From positions 62,001-126,000 of the forward strand of contig NZ_JAGJBZ010000001.1 of NCBI RefSeq assembly GCF_020010925.1: a stretch of 64,000 nucleotides of DNA. The letters run 5' to 3'. Below the pieces are notes generated by a model, which was not told the DNA's origin, did no database searches, and saw only the letters and a list, made by a program, of their open reading frames with translations. A program made the translations under genes and the position numbers. Below, piece after piece: positions 31,968 through 41,600 of the stretch (position 1 is the stretch's first letter; the number at the start of each line of letters is the position of its first letter). The DNA is from Streptomyces griseiscabiei. Its GTDB lineage: Bacteria > Actinomycetota > Actinomycetes > Streptomycetales > Streptomycetaceae.

Positions 31968-33088
31968 CCACACTCTCCCTCCGAGCCCTGAACCGGGCGT
32001 TGATGGACCGCCAGTTCCTGCTGGCCCGCACCGATCGCACCCCGCTGGAGGTGATCGGGCGACTGGTCGCACTGCAGGCACAGGAGCCCAACTGGCCCTA
32101 TGTCGGGCTGTGGAGCAGGATCCGCGCCTTCACGCAGTCCGAGCTCACCGCACTGCTGGAGGACGGGCAGGTGGTCCGCTCCGGTCTGCTGCGCAGTACC
32201 CAGCACCTCGCCACGGCCGACGACTTCCGTCGGCTGCGGCCGTTGCTGCAGCCCGTGCTCGACCGCACGGCCGGCTCGCCCCACTTCACCCGGAACAGCA
32301 CCGGCTTGGACGCGGCGTCCTTGGTCGCCGAGGGACTCGACCTGCTCGCGGGAGGGACCCTGTCGCGCAAGGAGCTGGCCCGGCGGCTGGCCGAACGCCA
32401 TCCGGGACGCGACGGGCGGATTCTGGCCGGGGAGGTGGAACTGCGCACCCCCCTCGTCCATGACGCGGCCACCGGCGCATGGGGCTCCTGGGGCAACCGG
32501 TCGGCGGTCCTGGTCACGCCCGCCGAGGTCCGGCTGGGCCAGCCGATGGCCACGGCGGCGACGCCGACTGCCGCCAAGGATTCGGCGAAGGAGCTGATCC
32601 GCCGCTATCTGGCCGCCTTCGGCCCGGCCGGAGTGAAGGACGTCCAGGCCTGGAGCGGACTGACCCGCCTGACCGAGGTCGTCGCGGAGATGCGCACCGA
32701 ACTGCGCCGCTACGGCGGCCCCGACGGCAGGGATCTGCTCGATCTGGCCGACGCGGAGCTGCCCGACCCCGAGACCCCCGCCCCGGTGCGGCTGCTGCCC
32801 GCCTTCGACAACGTCCTGCTCGGCCACGCCGATCGGACCCGCGTCATCAGCGACGAGGACCGAAAGCGTGTGATGCCCGGCCAGGCACGAGTACGGCCCA
32901 CCTTCCTGGTGGACGGCCGAGTGCACGGAACCTGGTCCCTCGACGCCGGGACGCTGCGGCTCACCCCGTTCCGACCGCTCCGCGTAACCGATCGGGCAGC
33001 CCTGGAACAGGAAGCTGACCGGCTGCTGCCGTTCGTGGGAGTCACGATGGTGTCCTGGAGCGACCCGGTCGGGACCCGGTCGTCCTGA
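31964..33088 (+). CDS. AlkZ-like winged-helix DNA glycosylase (HTH_42 family)
   Basis: This 374-aa protein of the AlkZ/YcaQ superfamily is built from three winged helices. These enzymes excise bulky or crosslinked alkylated bases; Streptomyces AlkZ protects against azinomycin crosslinks. The catalytic QxQ motif is present as LQAQEP (Gln38, Gln40), which distinguishes it from the QxD form of YcaQ. The RSTQHLATADDF segment (about residue 77) and GRVHGTW near the C-terminus also match the family. The GTG start overlaps the oxidoreductase stop by four bases. Its control by a WYL regulator suggests response to DNA-damaging agents. The lesion specificity is unknown. Confidence 0.8.
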   Translation: MTTLSLRALNRALMDRQFLLARTDRTPLEVIGRLVALQAQEPNWPYVGLWSRIRAFTQSELTALLEDGQVVRSGLLRSTQHLATADDFRRLRPLLQPVLDRTAGSPHFTRNSTGLDAASLVAEGLDLLAGGTLSRKELARRLAERHPGRDGRILAGEVELRTPLVHDAATGAWGSWGNRSAVLVTPAEVRLGQPMATAATPTAAKDSAKELIRRYLAAFGPAGVKDVQAWSGLTRLTEVVAEMRTELRRYGGPDGRDLLDLADAELPDPETPAPVRLLPAFDNVLLGHADRTRVISDEDRKRVMPGQARVRPTFLVDGRVHGTWSLDAGTLRLTPFRPLRVTDRAALEQEADRLLPFVGVTMVSWSDPVGTRSS

Positions 33089-33255
33089 GATTCCACCCCG
33101 GGATCCCCCGCTGGAACGAGGCCGGGCGGGACGAGCGCCCGATGGGTGATCGCAGGGCAAGCCGCCGCGTCGTCGCAGCCGCGAGCCGAAGGCGCAACCC
33201 CCACACCACAGGGGCGGTCATGCGGCCGACGTGGCAACACCTGTCCGCGCGGATT

Positions 33256-34107
33256 CTAGGAAAACCCGACCCCCGACCAGTCGTCCACGGCGCACCGGCC
33301 GTCGGCGTCGTTTCCCGTGGACACGACTGTCCCGTCCGCGCGCAGACCGAGGGTGTGCGTCGAACCGGCCGCCACGGCGATGATGCCGCGCCAGTCGCCG
33401 ACCTCGCACTGTCCGTGACCGTTGTCCCCCACGGCGAGGACGCGCCCGGAAGCGGTGACCCCGACCGTGTGATAGCTGCCCGCGTCGAGCGCCACCACCT
33501 CTTCCCACCCGTCGACCTCGCACGCCCCGGTCGTCCGGTCGCCGGTCGCCACCGCCCGCCCGTCGGCCCTGAGGCCGACGGTGTGGACGTAACCGGCGGC
33601 GATCGCGGTCAGGTCCCGCCAGCCCTCGACGGCGCACTGACGTCGTCGGTCGTTGCCCGCGGCCAGTGCGGAACCGTCCGACCGGACGCCGACCGAGTGC
33701 CAGTCACCGCACGAGAGGGCGACCACCTCGCGCCAGGACCGTACGTCGCACTGCCCTTCCGCGTTCCGGCCGACGGCCAGCACGCGGCCGTCGCCGAGCA
33801 GCCCGAGGGTGCGGCGCCAGCCCGCGGCCACGGCTGTGACTCCACGCCATCCGGCGACAGCGCACTGCCCGTCGCCGTTCCACCCCGTCGCCAGCACCGT
33901 GCCGTCCGACCGGAGCCCCACCGTGTGGGACCGGCCCGTGTTCCTCGCCGTATGGACGTTGCCGACCGCCACGGAGACGACCTCCGCCCAGCCGTCGACC
34001 CGGCATTCCTCGGCCGCGGCGCGGCCCACGGCGAGGACGGTTCCGTCCCGGCGCCGTCCGACCGAATGACGCCTTCCCGCCGCCAACGCCGATGGATCGG
34101 CGAGCAT
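33256..34107 (-). CDS. seven-repeat RCC1-like beta-propeller protein
   Basis: This 283-aa protein is made almost wholly of seven repeats of about 38 residues with the consensus HTVGLRxDGTVLAxGxNxxGQCxVxxWRxVxAVAAG, as in RCC1 (alpha-tubulin-suppressor-like) repeats. They should form one closed seven-bladed propeller. Repeat 2 has an 8-residue insertion (ARNTGRSH region) and the last repeat is short. Each blade keeps a Cys in the QC/EC position and a Trp four or five residues later. No signal peptide is seen with the ATG at 34107, which AAGGAGG strongly supports over upstream starts. The propeller is probably a protein-binding scaffold. Its partner is unknown; it borders the STAND cluster. Confidence 0.82.
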   Translation of the reverse strand: MLADPSALAAGRRHSVGRRRDGTVLAVGRAAAEECRVDGWAEVVSVAVGNVHTARNTGRSHTVGLRSDGTVLATGWNGDGQCAVAGWRGVTAVAAGWRRTLGLLGDGRVLAVGRNAEGQCDVRSWREVVALSCGDWHSVGVRSDGSALAAGNDRRRQCAVEGWRDLTAIAAGYVHTVGLRADGRAVATGDRTTGACEVDGWEEVVALDAGSYHTVGVTASGRVLAVGDNGHGQCEVGDWRGIIAVAAGSTHTLGLRADGTVVSTGNDADGRCAVDDWSGVGFS

Positions 34108-34340
34108 CGTGCCTCCTTGTCCTCGCGCCGGGGCGAGTTCGCCGCACGCGACCCACATACGACCCAATCGCGACAGGGGATCCACTGAAGCAGACATGTC
34201 GGCCGCGCGACGGGATCTCCGGGGAGGTGGCCGCTCGTCGCGGCCGAACCTGCCTCGACGGTTCGGCGATCTCGGTCAGGGCTCGCGTGACTCTTGATCA
34301 AGGGGGCGCCCGGTTGGTTCACTTGCCCCTTGTGGAGAGC

Positions 34341-34802
34341 ATGCTGGCGGCGCTGATAGCGGTGGTGGGAACACTGCTCGGTGTCGTCGTAACAAACCGG
34401 CAGCAGAACAGACGTGCCGACCGGAGCGAGACGATCGCCGCCGCCGAGCGGCTGCGGCAGGAGAGGATCACGGCCTACGCCGAATTCGCCCGTACGGTCA
34501 TGGAGTTCAGGTCGTCGCAGTACCAGCGCTGGCGCCATCGCCAGGACGGACTCGACAGCCCTGCCTACGAAGAGGCCCGGTACGAGTCCCATCAGCGCAG
34601 GGCCCAGGCGTGGTACGCGCTGTACCGCGTCCGTCTGGTCGCGGCGGGCGAACGCGGCCTGGTGGAGCTCGGCAAGACGGCCATGACCCTCGCGACGCGT
34701 ATCGACGAGGCGAACGACGTGGAGGAGCTCAGGGACATCGGCTCCAGGACCCGGGTCGCGGTGGAGGAGTTCATCGACGCGGCCACCCCGCACATCTCCT
34801 GA
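34341..34802 (+). CDS. membrane-anchored helical protein, function unknown
   Basis: This 153-aa protein starts with one hydrophobic helix (MLAALIAVVGTLLGVVVTN) and continues as a charged, largely helical and probably coiled-coil domain (RRADRSETIAAAERLRQERI; RDIGSRTRVAVEEFIDAA). It is an inner-membrane anchored cytoplasmic protein. The ATG follows GTGGAGAG. Small proteins of this shape are widespread and unassigned in Streptomyces. It is read towards the kinase/NB-ARC gene and may be associated with that locus, but nothing in the sequence proves it. Confidence 0.65.
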   Translation: MLAALIAVVGTLLGVVVTNRQQNRRADRSETIAAAERLRQERITAYAEFARTVMEFRSSQYQRWRHRQDGLDSPAYEEARYESHQRRAQAWYALYRVRLVAAGERGLVELGKTAMTLATRIDEANDVEELRDIGSRTRVAVEEFIDAATPHIS

Positions 34803-34913
34803 TCCACGGATGGGGTGAATACCGGTGCTACGGGCGTGCGAAGGGGACGGCGCCGCTAGTTTGGAACGGCCCCCGGCCGGAGCGCGAGGGGGCACACGGC
34901 GGAAGGGCGGTCG

Positions 34914-35108
34914 ATGGGCGGCGCGGTGCACGAGGACGAACCCGAACCGGAGACCGGGGAGGTGAGATTCGGGGTCGAGGGCGAGGTGGAGGTCTTCGAC
35001 GGGACGGGATGGACTCCCTACCGGGGTCTGCCCGGTGACGATGCCGGAAGTGCCATGCGGGAGGACCCCGAGACCGACGCCGTGACGCGCCCGCCCGGCA
35101 GTGGCTGA
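34914..35108 (+). CDS. 64-aa acidic protein overlapping the kinase-STAND gene
   Basis: This is a short acidic protein with a small beta-rich centre (EVRFGVEGEVEVFDGTGWTP then YRGLPGDD) and disordered ends. Its last 8 bases overlap the GTG of the 1160-aa gene at 35101, so translation is coupled. The ATG at 34914 follows GGAAGGG. The segment V-E-V-x-D-G-x-G-W-x-P-Y resembles short partner proteins often encoded next to bacterial kinase or CHAT conflict genes, but I cannot name a family. It could be the trigger, adaptor or substrate of the large protein. Confidence 0.6.
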   Translation: MGGAVHEDEPEPETGEVRFGVEGEVEVFDGTGWTPYRGLPGDDAGSAMREDPETDAVTRPPGSG

Positions 35109-38100
35109 GGACCCCGGCGCACCACCCGGGCCGGACCACGGGGATGTGCCGCGGCGGGTACGGGACCCCCACGCCCGCCGCACGCTGGAGGAGTGGCTGG
35201 CCCGGACCGGAACGGTGCTGTCCTACGCGGGCTGGGAGGACGCGGGGAACTCCGGCGCCCAGGTGTTCGCGGTCTACGCGCAGCGCCTCGCCCAGGGGCG
35301 GCTCACCGATGCCCGCAAGCTCGTCGTCAAGGTGCTGCCACCGCGCGCCGCCACGGTCCGCGAGCCCCAACGGCACGCCTGCGCCGAGAGGTTGTCGACG
35401 CCCTACTTCGTCGAGCGCCGACTCGCACGGCAGTTGCCCGACTATCCGCCCCAGCCCCTCGACGGCAACGGCTGGATCATGTTCCAGGAGATCGCGGGCG
35501 GCAGTCTGACCGACTACCGGTCGCTGGCGGCGCTCATGGAGGCCGGAACCGTGGGCGCGCCCACGATCGCCGCGCTCTGCGGGCAGGTCGTCGAGTCGGT
35601 CCTGAACGAGTGGAACACGCCCCGGACCCTCAGCTTTCGCCGGGGGACGGCCTCCGAGATCCTCTCCCAGCTCCTCGGGCCCCGTATCGAGAAGGGCGGA
35701 ACCCTTCACACCTGGGCACGTCACGACCCCGGGCTGCTGGAGAGACCGCGCCGGTCCCTCTCGCTGCCCGGTGAGACACGGCCCTTCCCCAATCCCTTCG
35801 CCCTGGTGACCGGGCCCCGTACGGCCGGCGACGAGAACCTGGCGCTGCTGGCGGGTCTGGGACACGGCGATCTGCATCCGGGCAACGTGGTGTGCCGTCA
35901 TCGCTCCGCACACGAGGCGGACGCCCACCGGTTCATCGATCTGTCGAGGTTCGGCGAGGACGCGCCCCTGGTGTGCGACCCCGCCCACTTCGTTCTCTCG
36001 ATCGTGGCCTCGCGGCTGGCCTCGGAGCGGGCTCCCGAGGTCCGCACCGACCTCGCCCGGTATCTCATCGACCCCGACCGGCATCCGGGGCAACAGGTGC
36101 GCGGCGGCCTGCGCGAGGTGATCCGGTCGATCCACGAGGCGGAGAAGGGCTGGGCCGAGCACAACGGCCGCGGACTGTACGCGGAATGGCGGAGCCACCG
36201 GCTGCTGGCCCACCTCGCCTGCGCCCTGGTCTTCACCGGGCGAGCCTGGCTCCGCCCGGAGGACCGTTGGTGGTTCTTCGAACTGGCCGCGCGCGCGGCC
36301 GAGGCGTATCTCGCCCTCCAGGGCGAACGGACCGCCGCTCCGGCGCGCCCGGCCGACCCCCGTGCCGCCGCTGCCCGGGACGCCCGGTCCGGCGCCACGA
36401 CGCCTGCCCCGCCCGTGGTGTTCTGGCGGACCGCGCGCCCCACGGCCCCCCTCGCCTACCACGTGCCCCGCGAGCGGGAACTGGACGCCGTCGACCGGCT
36501 CCTCGCCCAGCGGGAACAGCCGGTGATCATCACCGGGCCACCCGGTACCGGCAAGTCCCAGCTGGCTCTGGAGTACCTGGACCGGCACGGCGGCGCGTAC
36601 GACTTCGTCGCCTGGCTGCCCGCCCGACGCGAGGAACTGCTGTCCCAGGTGGTGTCCGACCTGGCGCGGCTCTGCGGCGTCGAGACCGACGCCGCCGCCG
36701 GGACCGACGCCGTCATGGCGGCCCTGGGCCGGATGGGCAGCTGGCTCGTCGTGCTCGACGACGCCGACCGGCCCGCCGCCGTCCGCCGTCACCTCCCGCG
36801 CCCCGGCTCGCGCTTCACCGTACTGATCACGTCACGCAACCCCCTGTGGTCCCAGCTCGGGCCCCAGCATCCGCTCGGTGACTTCGACCGCGCGCAGTCC
36901 ACCCTCCTGCTCACCCGACGGGCCGGGCAGCTGTCCGCGCACGACGCCGACCGGGTCGCCGCCGCGCTGGGCGATCTGCCCCTCGCCGTGGACCAGGCCG
37001 CACAGCAGCTGGAGGGCTCTCCGATGAGCGCGGAGCGATACCTCGCGCTCATCGAGAAGCACGCCGGGAGCACCCTGGCCCGCGGGCTCGACGAGGACGT
37101 CTACCCGGCGTCCCTGGCCGCCGTCGTACGGATCGCCGTCGAACGGCTGGAGGAACAGGAACCCGACGCGGCTCGTCTCGTCCGGCTGATCGCGTGTTTC
37201 GCGACCGCCGCACTGCCCTTCTCGCTCCTCGACGAAACAGCCGCGCTGCTTCCCCCCGCCCTGCGCGGCGCCGTCGACCGGACGCCCGGCCTGCTCTCCG
37301 ACCTGGTGAAAACCGCGTCCCAGGTCGGCCTGGTACGGGTCGACCGCGGTGACCTCCACATGCATCAGCTGTTCCGCAGACTCGTCCGTGAGGAATGGAC
37401 ACCCGAGGTGGCCATGGACCGTTCATGGGCGCGACGCATGCTGTCGGCCACCGATCCGGGTGATCCCCGCGACCCCGGCACCTGGCGGACGTACGGTGCG
37501 CTGCTGCCGCACGTCCTCGAACTCGACCTCCCCGCCGCCCCGGAGGCCGCCTGCCATCGGATGTTCCTGCGCATGGTCCACTTCCTCACCGTGAGCGGCG
37601 ACGCCCGCACCGCGCGGGACCTCGTCCGGGCCGCGATCGAACGCTGGAGCACCGAGTACGGGGCCGACGTCGACCTCACGCTGTCCGCGACGGAGCACCT
37701 GGCCCGTGCCCATGTACAACTCGGCGACCACCGTACGGCGGTGGAGCTGGACCGGCGTGTGCTGGACCACCACATCCGCCGGTCGGGCGCCCGGAACGCC
37801 GAGACCCTCACCGCCGAGCACAACCTCGCGGCCGACCTCATCAGTCTCGTCTCCCACACCACGGGGCTGTACAGCGACGACGGCCGCGAGGTACTGCGGC
37901 TGCAGCGCGAGGTGGTGGACCACCGCACCGAGCTGCTCGGGGCGGACCATCGCGACACCCTCCTCTCGTTGCACAACCTGGCTCTGGTCCTGCGGGGCAC
38001 CGGGCACCTGGTCGAGGCCCGGGACACCCATCGCCGCGCGTACACGGCACTGGTACGCCTGCTCGGCAACGACCACCCCGAGACCCTCCGGGCGGCCCAC

Positions 38101-38583
38101 GGTCTCGCCGTCGGCCTCAAGGACACGGGGGAATCCGAAGAGGCCAGGAACCTGCATGAGGACACCCACCGGCGGCGCCGAGCGGTCCTCGGCCCGCATC
38201 ATCCCGATGTGGCGCAGTCCGCCTACAGCCACGCCCGCGCCCTCGGCGCCGGCGGGGACCACACGGCGGCGCTCGCACTGCTCAGGGACGCGCACGGCCG
38301 GGCCCTGAGCGTCCTGGGCCCGGACCACCCCGACACCCTGCGCTACGCCCACTGGCTGGCGGTGAGTCTGCGCCGCACGGGCGAGGGGGAGCGGGCCGCC
38401 CAGCTCATCGAGGACACCTACCGGCGCCGGCGGCGCCTGCTGGGCGAGTCGCACCTCGACACCCTGCGCTCGGCGTCCGTCCACGCGGCGGAGCTGCGGT
38501 ACGCCGGTGACGTGGACGCGGCCCGCGAACTGGAGCGGGCGACACGGACCGGGCTGGCACGGCTGACCAGCGGCACCGCCTGA
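35101..38583 (+). CDS. kinase-like / NB-ARC / TPR STAND protein
   Basis: This 1160-aa cytosolic fusion has three parts. Residues 1-420 form an aminoglycoside-phosphotransferase-like kinase fold: Lys77 in VVKVLP, catalytic loop HGDLHPGN (Asp257, Asn262) and metal Asp280 in FIDLS, all intact. Residues 455-760 are an NB-ARC ATPase: Walker A GPPGTGKS (Lys485), Walker B LVVLDDAD (Asp553), GDLPLAVDQAA as the GxP motif, and MHQLFRRLV as the winged-helix MHD region. Residues 840-1150 are tetratricopeptide repeats of the LGxDHPDTLxxxxxLA type. NB-ARC/TPR proteins act as signal-induced switches; here the output may be phosphorylation. It is co-expressed with the overlapping 64-aa ORF and faces two CHAT-STAND genes. 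Its substrate is unknown. Confidence 0.8.
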   Translation: MAEDPGAPPGPDHGDVPRRVRDPHARRTLEEWLARTGTVLSYAGWEDAGNSGAQVFAVYAQRLAQGRLTDARKLVVKVLPPRAATVREPQRHACAERLSTPYFVERRLARQLPDYPPQPLDGNGWIMFQEIAGGSLTDYRSLAALMEAGTVGAPTIAALCGQVVESVLNEWNTPRTLSFRRGTASEILSQLLGPRIEKGGTLHTWARHDPGLLERPRRSLSLPGETRPFPNPFALVTGPRTAGDENLALLAGLGHGDLHPGNVVCRHRSAHEADAHRFIDLSRFGEDAPLVCDPAHFVLSIVASRLASERAPEVRTDLARYLIDPDRHPGQQVRGGLREVIRSIHEAEKGWAEHNGRGLYAEWRSHRLLAHLACALVFTGRAWLRPEDRWWFFELAARAAEAYLALQGERTAAPARPADPRAAAARDARSGATTPAPPVVFWRTARPTAPLAYHVPRERELDAVDRLLAQREQPVIITGPPGTGKSQLALEYLDRHGGAYDFVAWLPARREELLSQVVSDLARLCGVETDAAAGTDAVMAALGRMGSWLVVLDDADRPAAVRRHLPRPGSRFTVLITSRNPLWSQLGPQHPLGDFDRAQSTLLLTRRAGQLSAHDADRVAAALGDLPLAVDQAAQQLEGSPMSAERYLALIEKHAGSTLARGLDEDVYPASLAAVVRIAVERLEEQEPDAARLVRLIACFATAALPFSLLDETAALLPPALRGAVDRTPGLLSDLVKTASQVGLVRVDRGDLHMHQLFRRLVREEWTPEVAMDRSWARRMLSATDPGDPRDPGTWRTYGALLPHVLELDLPAAPEAACHRMFLRMVHFLTVSGDARTARDLVRAAIERWSTEYGADVDLTLSATEHLARAHVQLGDHRTAVELDRRVLDHHIRRSGARNAETLTAEHNLAADLISLVSHTTGLYSDDGREVLRLQREVVDHRTELLGADHRDTLLSLHNLALVLRGTGHLVEARDTHRRAYTALVRLLGNDHPETLRAAHGLAVGLKDTGESEEARNLHEDTHRRRRAVLGPHHPDVAQSAYSHARALGAGGDHTAALALLRDAHGRALSVLGPDHPDTLRYAHWLAVSLRRTGEGERAAQLIEDTYRRRRRLLGESHLDTLRSASVHAAELRYAGDVDAARELERATRTGLARLTSGTA

Positions 38584-38631
38584 ACCGGGCCGTCCGCCGC
38601 CCCCCGGGCGACTCCGGCGACGGGTAACGTC

Positions 38632-41600
38632 TCAGTCCGGGTCCCCGAAGTCCTGTGCCGTGCGCACGGCTTCGACGACGGCGTCCGCCTCCGAGGGCTC
38701 CAGCGACCCCGCCAGCAGTTCCCGGAACCGGTCGTCCCCCACCTCCCTTGCCACGTCGGCTAGTTCGTACAGGGCAGTCGCCGCCACCGGTGTCCGTGGT
38801 CCGCATTCGAGCCCCGCGACGAAGCCGCGCAGGGCCAGGCCGAAGGCGGTCTCGGGGCTCCCCGCGAGCCGCTCCCGCTCGCTGAGCGCGGACAGCGCCC
38901 TGGCCTGTCCGTCGTGGTCCTCGATCGTCTCGAAGGTGTCCAGGGCCTGCCGGTGCCAGACCCGCGCACCGGCCGCGTCGCCCTCGGCGGCAGACAGCAG
39001 TCCCAGCTGGTGACGGGAACGGCCCGCGCCGTACCGGTCGCCGCAGTCCTCGGCGACGGCCAGCGCCCGCAGGTACAGGTCGCGGGCGCGCCCGGTGTCG
39101 CCCGTGCCCTGTGCCAGCACGCCCAGTTGGTGATGGACGGTGCCCACCCCCGCGCGGTCACCGGCGAGAGTCAGGAAGGCCAGGGCCCGCTCGTAGTGGG
39201 CCCTGGCCTGTCCCGGTTCGCCGGCGTCGTCGGCGATCATGCCCAACAGGTGTTCCCCGGCGGCGGTCCCGGCCACATCGCCCACCTCGTCCCCGATGCG
39301 CATGGCGCGCCGGCACAGGACGGTCGCCTGTGCGCGGTCGCCCTGTTCCTGTGCCAGCAGGGCGAGCTGGAGGTATCCGAAGGCGGTCGCCGTCCGGTCG
39401 CCGAGCCGTTCATGCACGGTCAGCGCGCGCCGGTAGTGACCCTCCGCCACGTCCAGCCGACCGCAGTTGTGTTCCACCACACCCAGTTGGTGCAGGGCGG
39501 CGGCCGTCCCCGCCGGGCTCTCCGCGTCGGGTTGGGCGGTCTCCAGGTCGAGAAGCGCCTCGTAGTGGCCCCGGGCCGCGGCCGTGTCACCCGTCGCGAT
39601 CGCCACACTGCCCAGGAAGTGCCGGGCGCGCTTCACCTCCGCCGGGTCGTCGGCCCCGGTGAAGGTCACCAGCGCTCGCTCGTAGCGCTTCCTCGCGGCC
39701 GGGTACTCCCCCATCGCCTCCTCCAGTGTGCCGAGTTCGAGGTCGGCAATCGCAGCGGCGTCTTCGAAGCCGACGCGGGTGAACAGCTCCAGTGCCCGCT
39801 CCCGGTGTGCCCTGGCCTCGGTGAAGCGCCCGGCGTCCTGTGCCGCGCAGCCCAACGCGTCGTACAGGACGGCGGCGGCATGGTCCTCCAACGGTGTCCA
39901 CGCCAGCGACTCCCGCGCCACGCGCTCCATCTCGGCGAAGGCGCCGGTGGGCCGCAGCCGGTCGACCAGTGCCACGGTCATCGTGAACGCCTCGTCGATC
40001 AGGCCCGCTTGCCGGAAGTGGTGTCGGCTCTCGGTCAGATCGAGCACGATCCTGGCGGTGTCGCCCTTCGACCGCTGGATGTCCAGCCAGTGCCGTGCGG
40101 CTTGCTCGTGGACGGCGGCCATCCGCTCCGGCGGCTCGGAGCCGGCCAGCAGCGAGGCCAGCCAACGGCACACGAAGTACGTGGGCCGATCGGCGACGGC
40201 GGAGGAGTGGGTGGCGTGGGTGGCGGTGCATTGCGTGGCGGTGGCGTCGGCGGTGGCCAGCAGGCCTCGGCTCTCCAGCAGGTCGATCGTCACGCGCGCC
40301 GGAACCGTACGGGTCTCCGGCCACTCCGCGAGGGCGTCCGGATGGAGGGGGTGCCGGTGGACCGACAGCGAGACGAGCAGCGTGTGCTGAACGGGCGTGA
40401 GGTCCCGCAGCAGCCGGTCCACCCCCGTGTCGCGGGCCAGCAGCCGGTACGTCGAGCGAATCGCGGACCCCAGTCCGGCCGAGCGGACCTCCGTACGCGA
40501 ACGGCCCTCGGCGGCCAGCCAGTCGGACAGCCGGTCGTCCAGCCCGGGCAGGACCGGCGCGGCGCCGCGTACCAGCGCGTCGAGCAGCCCCAGGCCGGCG
40601 GGATGGCCGCCGATCTCGGCCAGCACCCGCCGCACGGCTTCGTCGGGGAACCGGCTCAGGCCGGGCAGTCGGCCGATGAGCAGTCTCGACTCGCCCGGTG
40701 ACAAGGGGCCGAGGTGGTAGGACGCCGGCGCGCGGCCGGTCCGGGTCGGGAGTCGGAGCCGGTGCCGACCGGTGATGATCAGCCGGCACCGGTCGGAGTC
40801 GTCGGCCCAGTCGGCCAGCTGCCGGGCGAGCACGGGATCGGCGCAACGGGCGTACGGCTGACCCGGTACCGGTTCGGTCACCAGGTCGTCGACGACCACG
40901 ATCGGCGGCGGGCCGCCCGCCGGGTGTTCGGCCACCTTCCGGCGCGCCTCGGCCAGGACGGAGGCGTCGGCCGCGCCCGCGATCCGCACCACGTCCTCGT
41001 CCGGGGCGGCGAGGCGCTGGAGGAACTGGGTGACGAGCGTCGACTTGCCCACCCCGGCCTGTCCGTGCAGGACAAGTCCCCCGCACCCGTCGTCCCAGAG
41101 CCGCATCAGGTCACGCAGCACGGCGCGGCGGGCCACCGGCCGTACGTGCGGGCCCGGGCCCGGGGCGGTCACCGGCGTGGTGCGGGGCACGGCGTCGCGG
41201 GGCGTCGACCGGGGCCCTGCGGGCAGCGGCGGCGCTCCGAGGAACAGCGCCGGAGTGGGCCATTCGCACAGGTCGGCCGGGCCGCCGTGGTCCTGTGGGT
41301 GACGTTCCTCCAGCCGCTGCCGGGCCTCGGCGACCGCGTCGAGGACGGCCGACGGGTCCGCGACTCCGTCCGCGGGGTCGGGGCGGCCCAGGAGGGAGTA
41401 CAGCTCGGCGCAGAAAGCCGCGGCGTAGTCGTCGCTCACCGCCGCTGTCATGGCCAGTACGGACGGTACGCCGGACGCGACGAGTTCGGCGGCGAGGCCG
41501 CTGAGCCGTTCCTCCTCCCCCGCGGCCGGTGCCGGGTCGTCCGGGGAGCGCCCGGCCCCCGTGGAGCAGCCCGCCAGCACCACGAGCCGGGGCATGCCGC

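Noticed and set aside
35892..36881. Long Arg/Pro-rich frames overlapping the kinase-STAND gene and similar ones elsewhere
   Set aside because: They are shadow frames of well-supported genes in GC-rich DNA.
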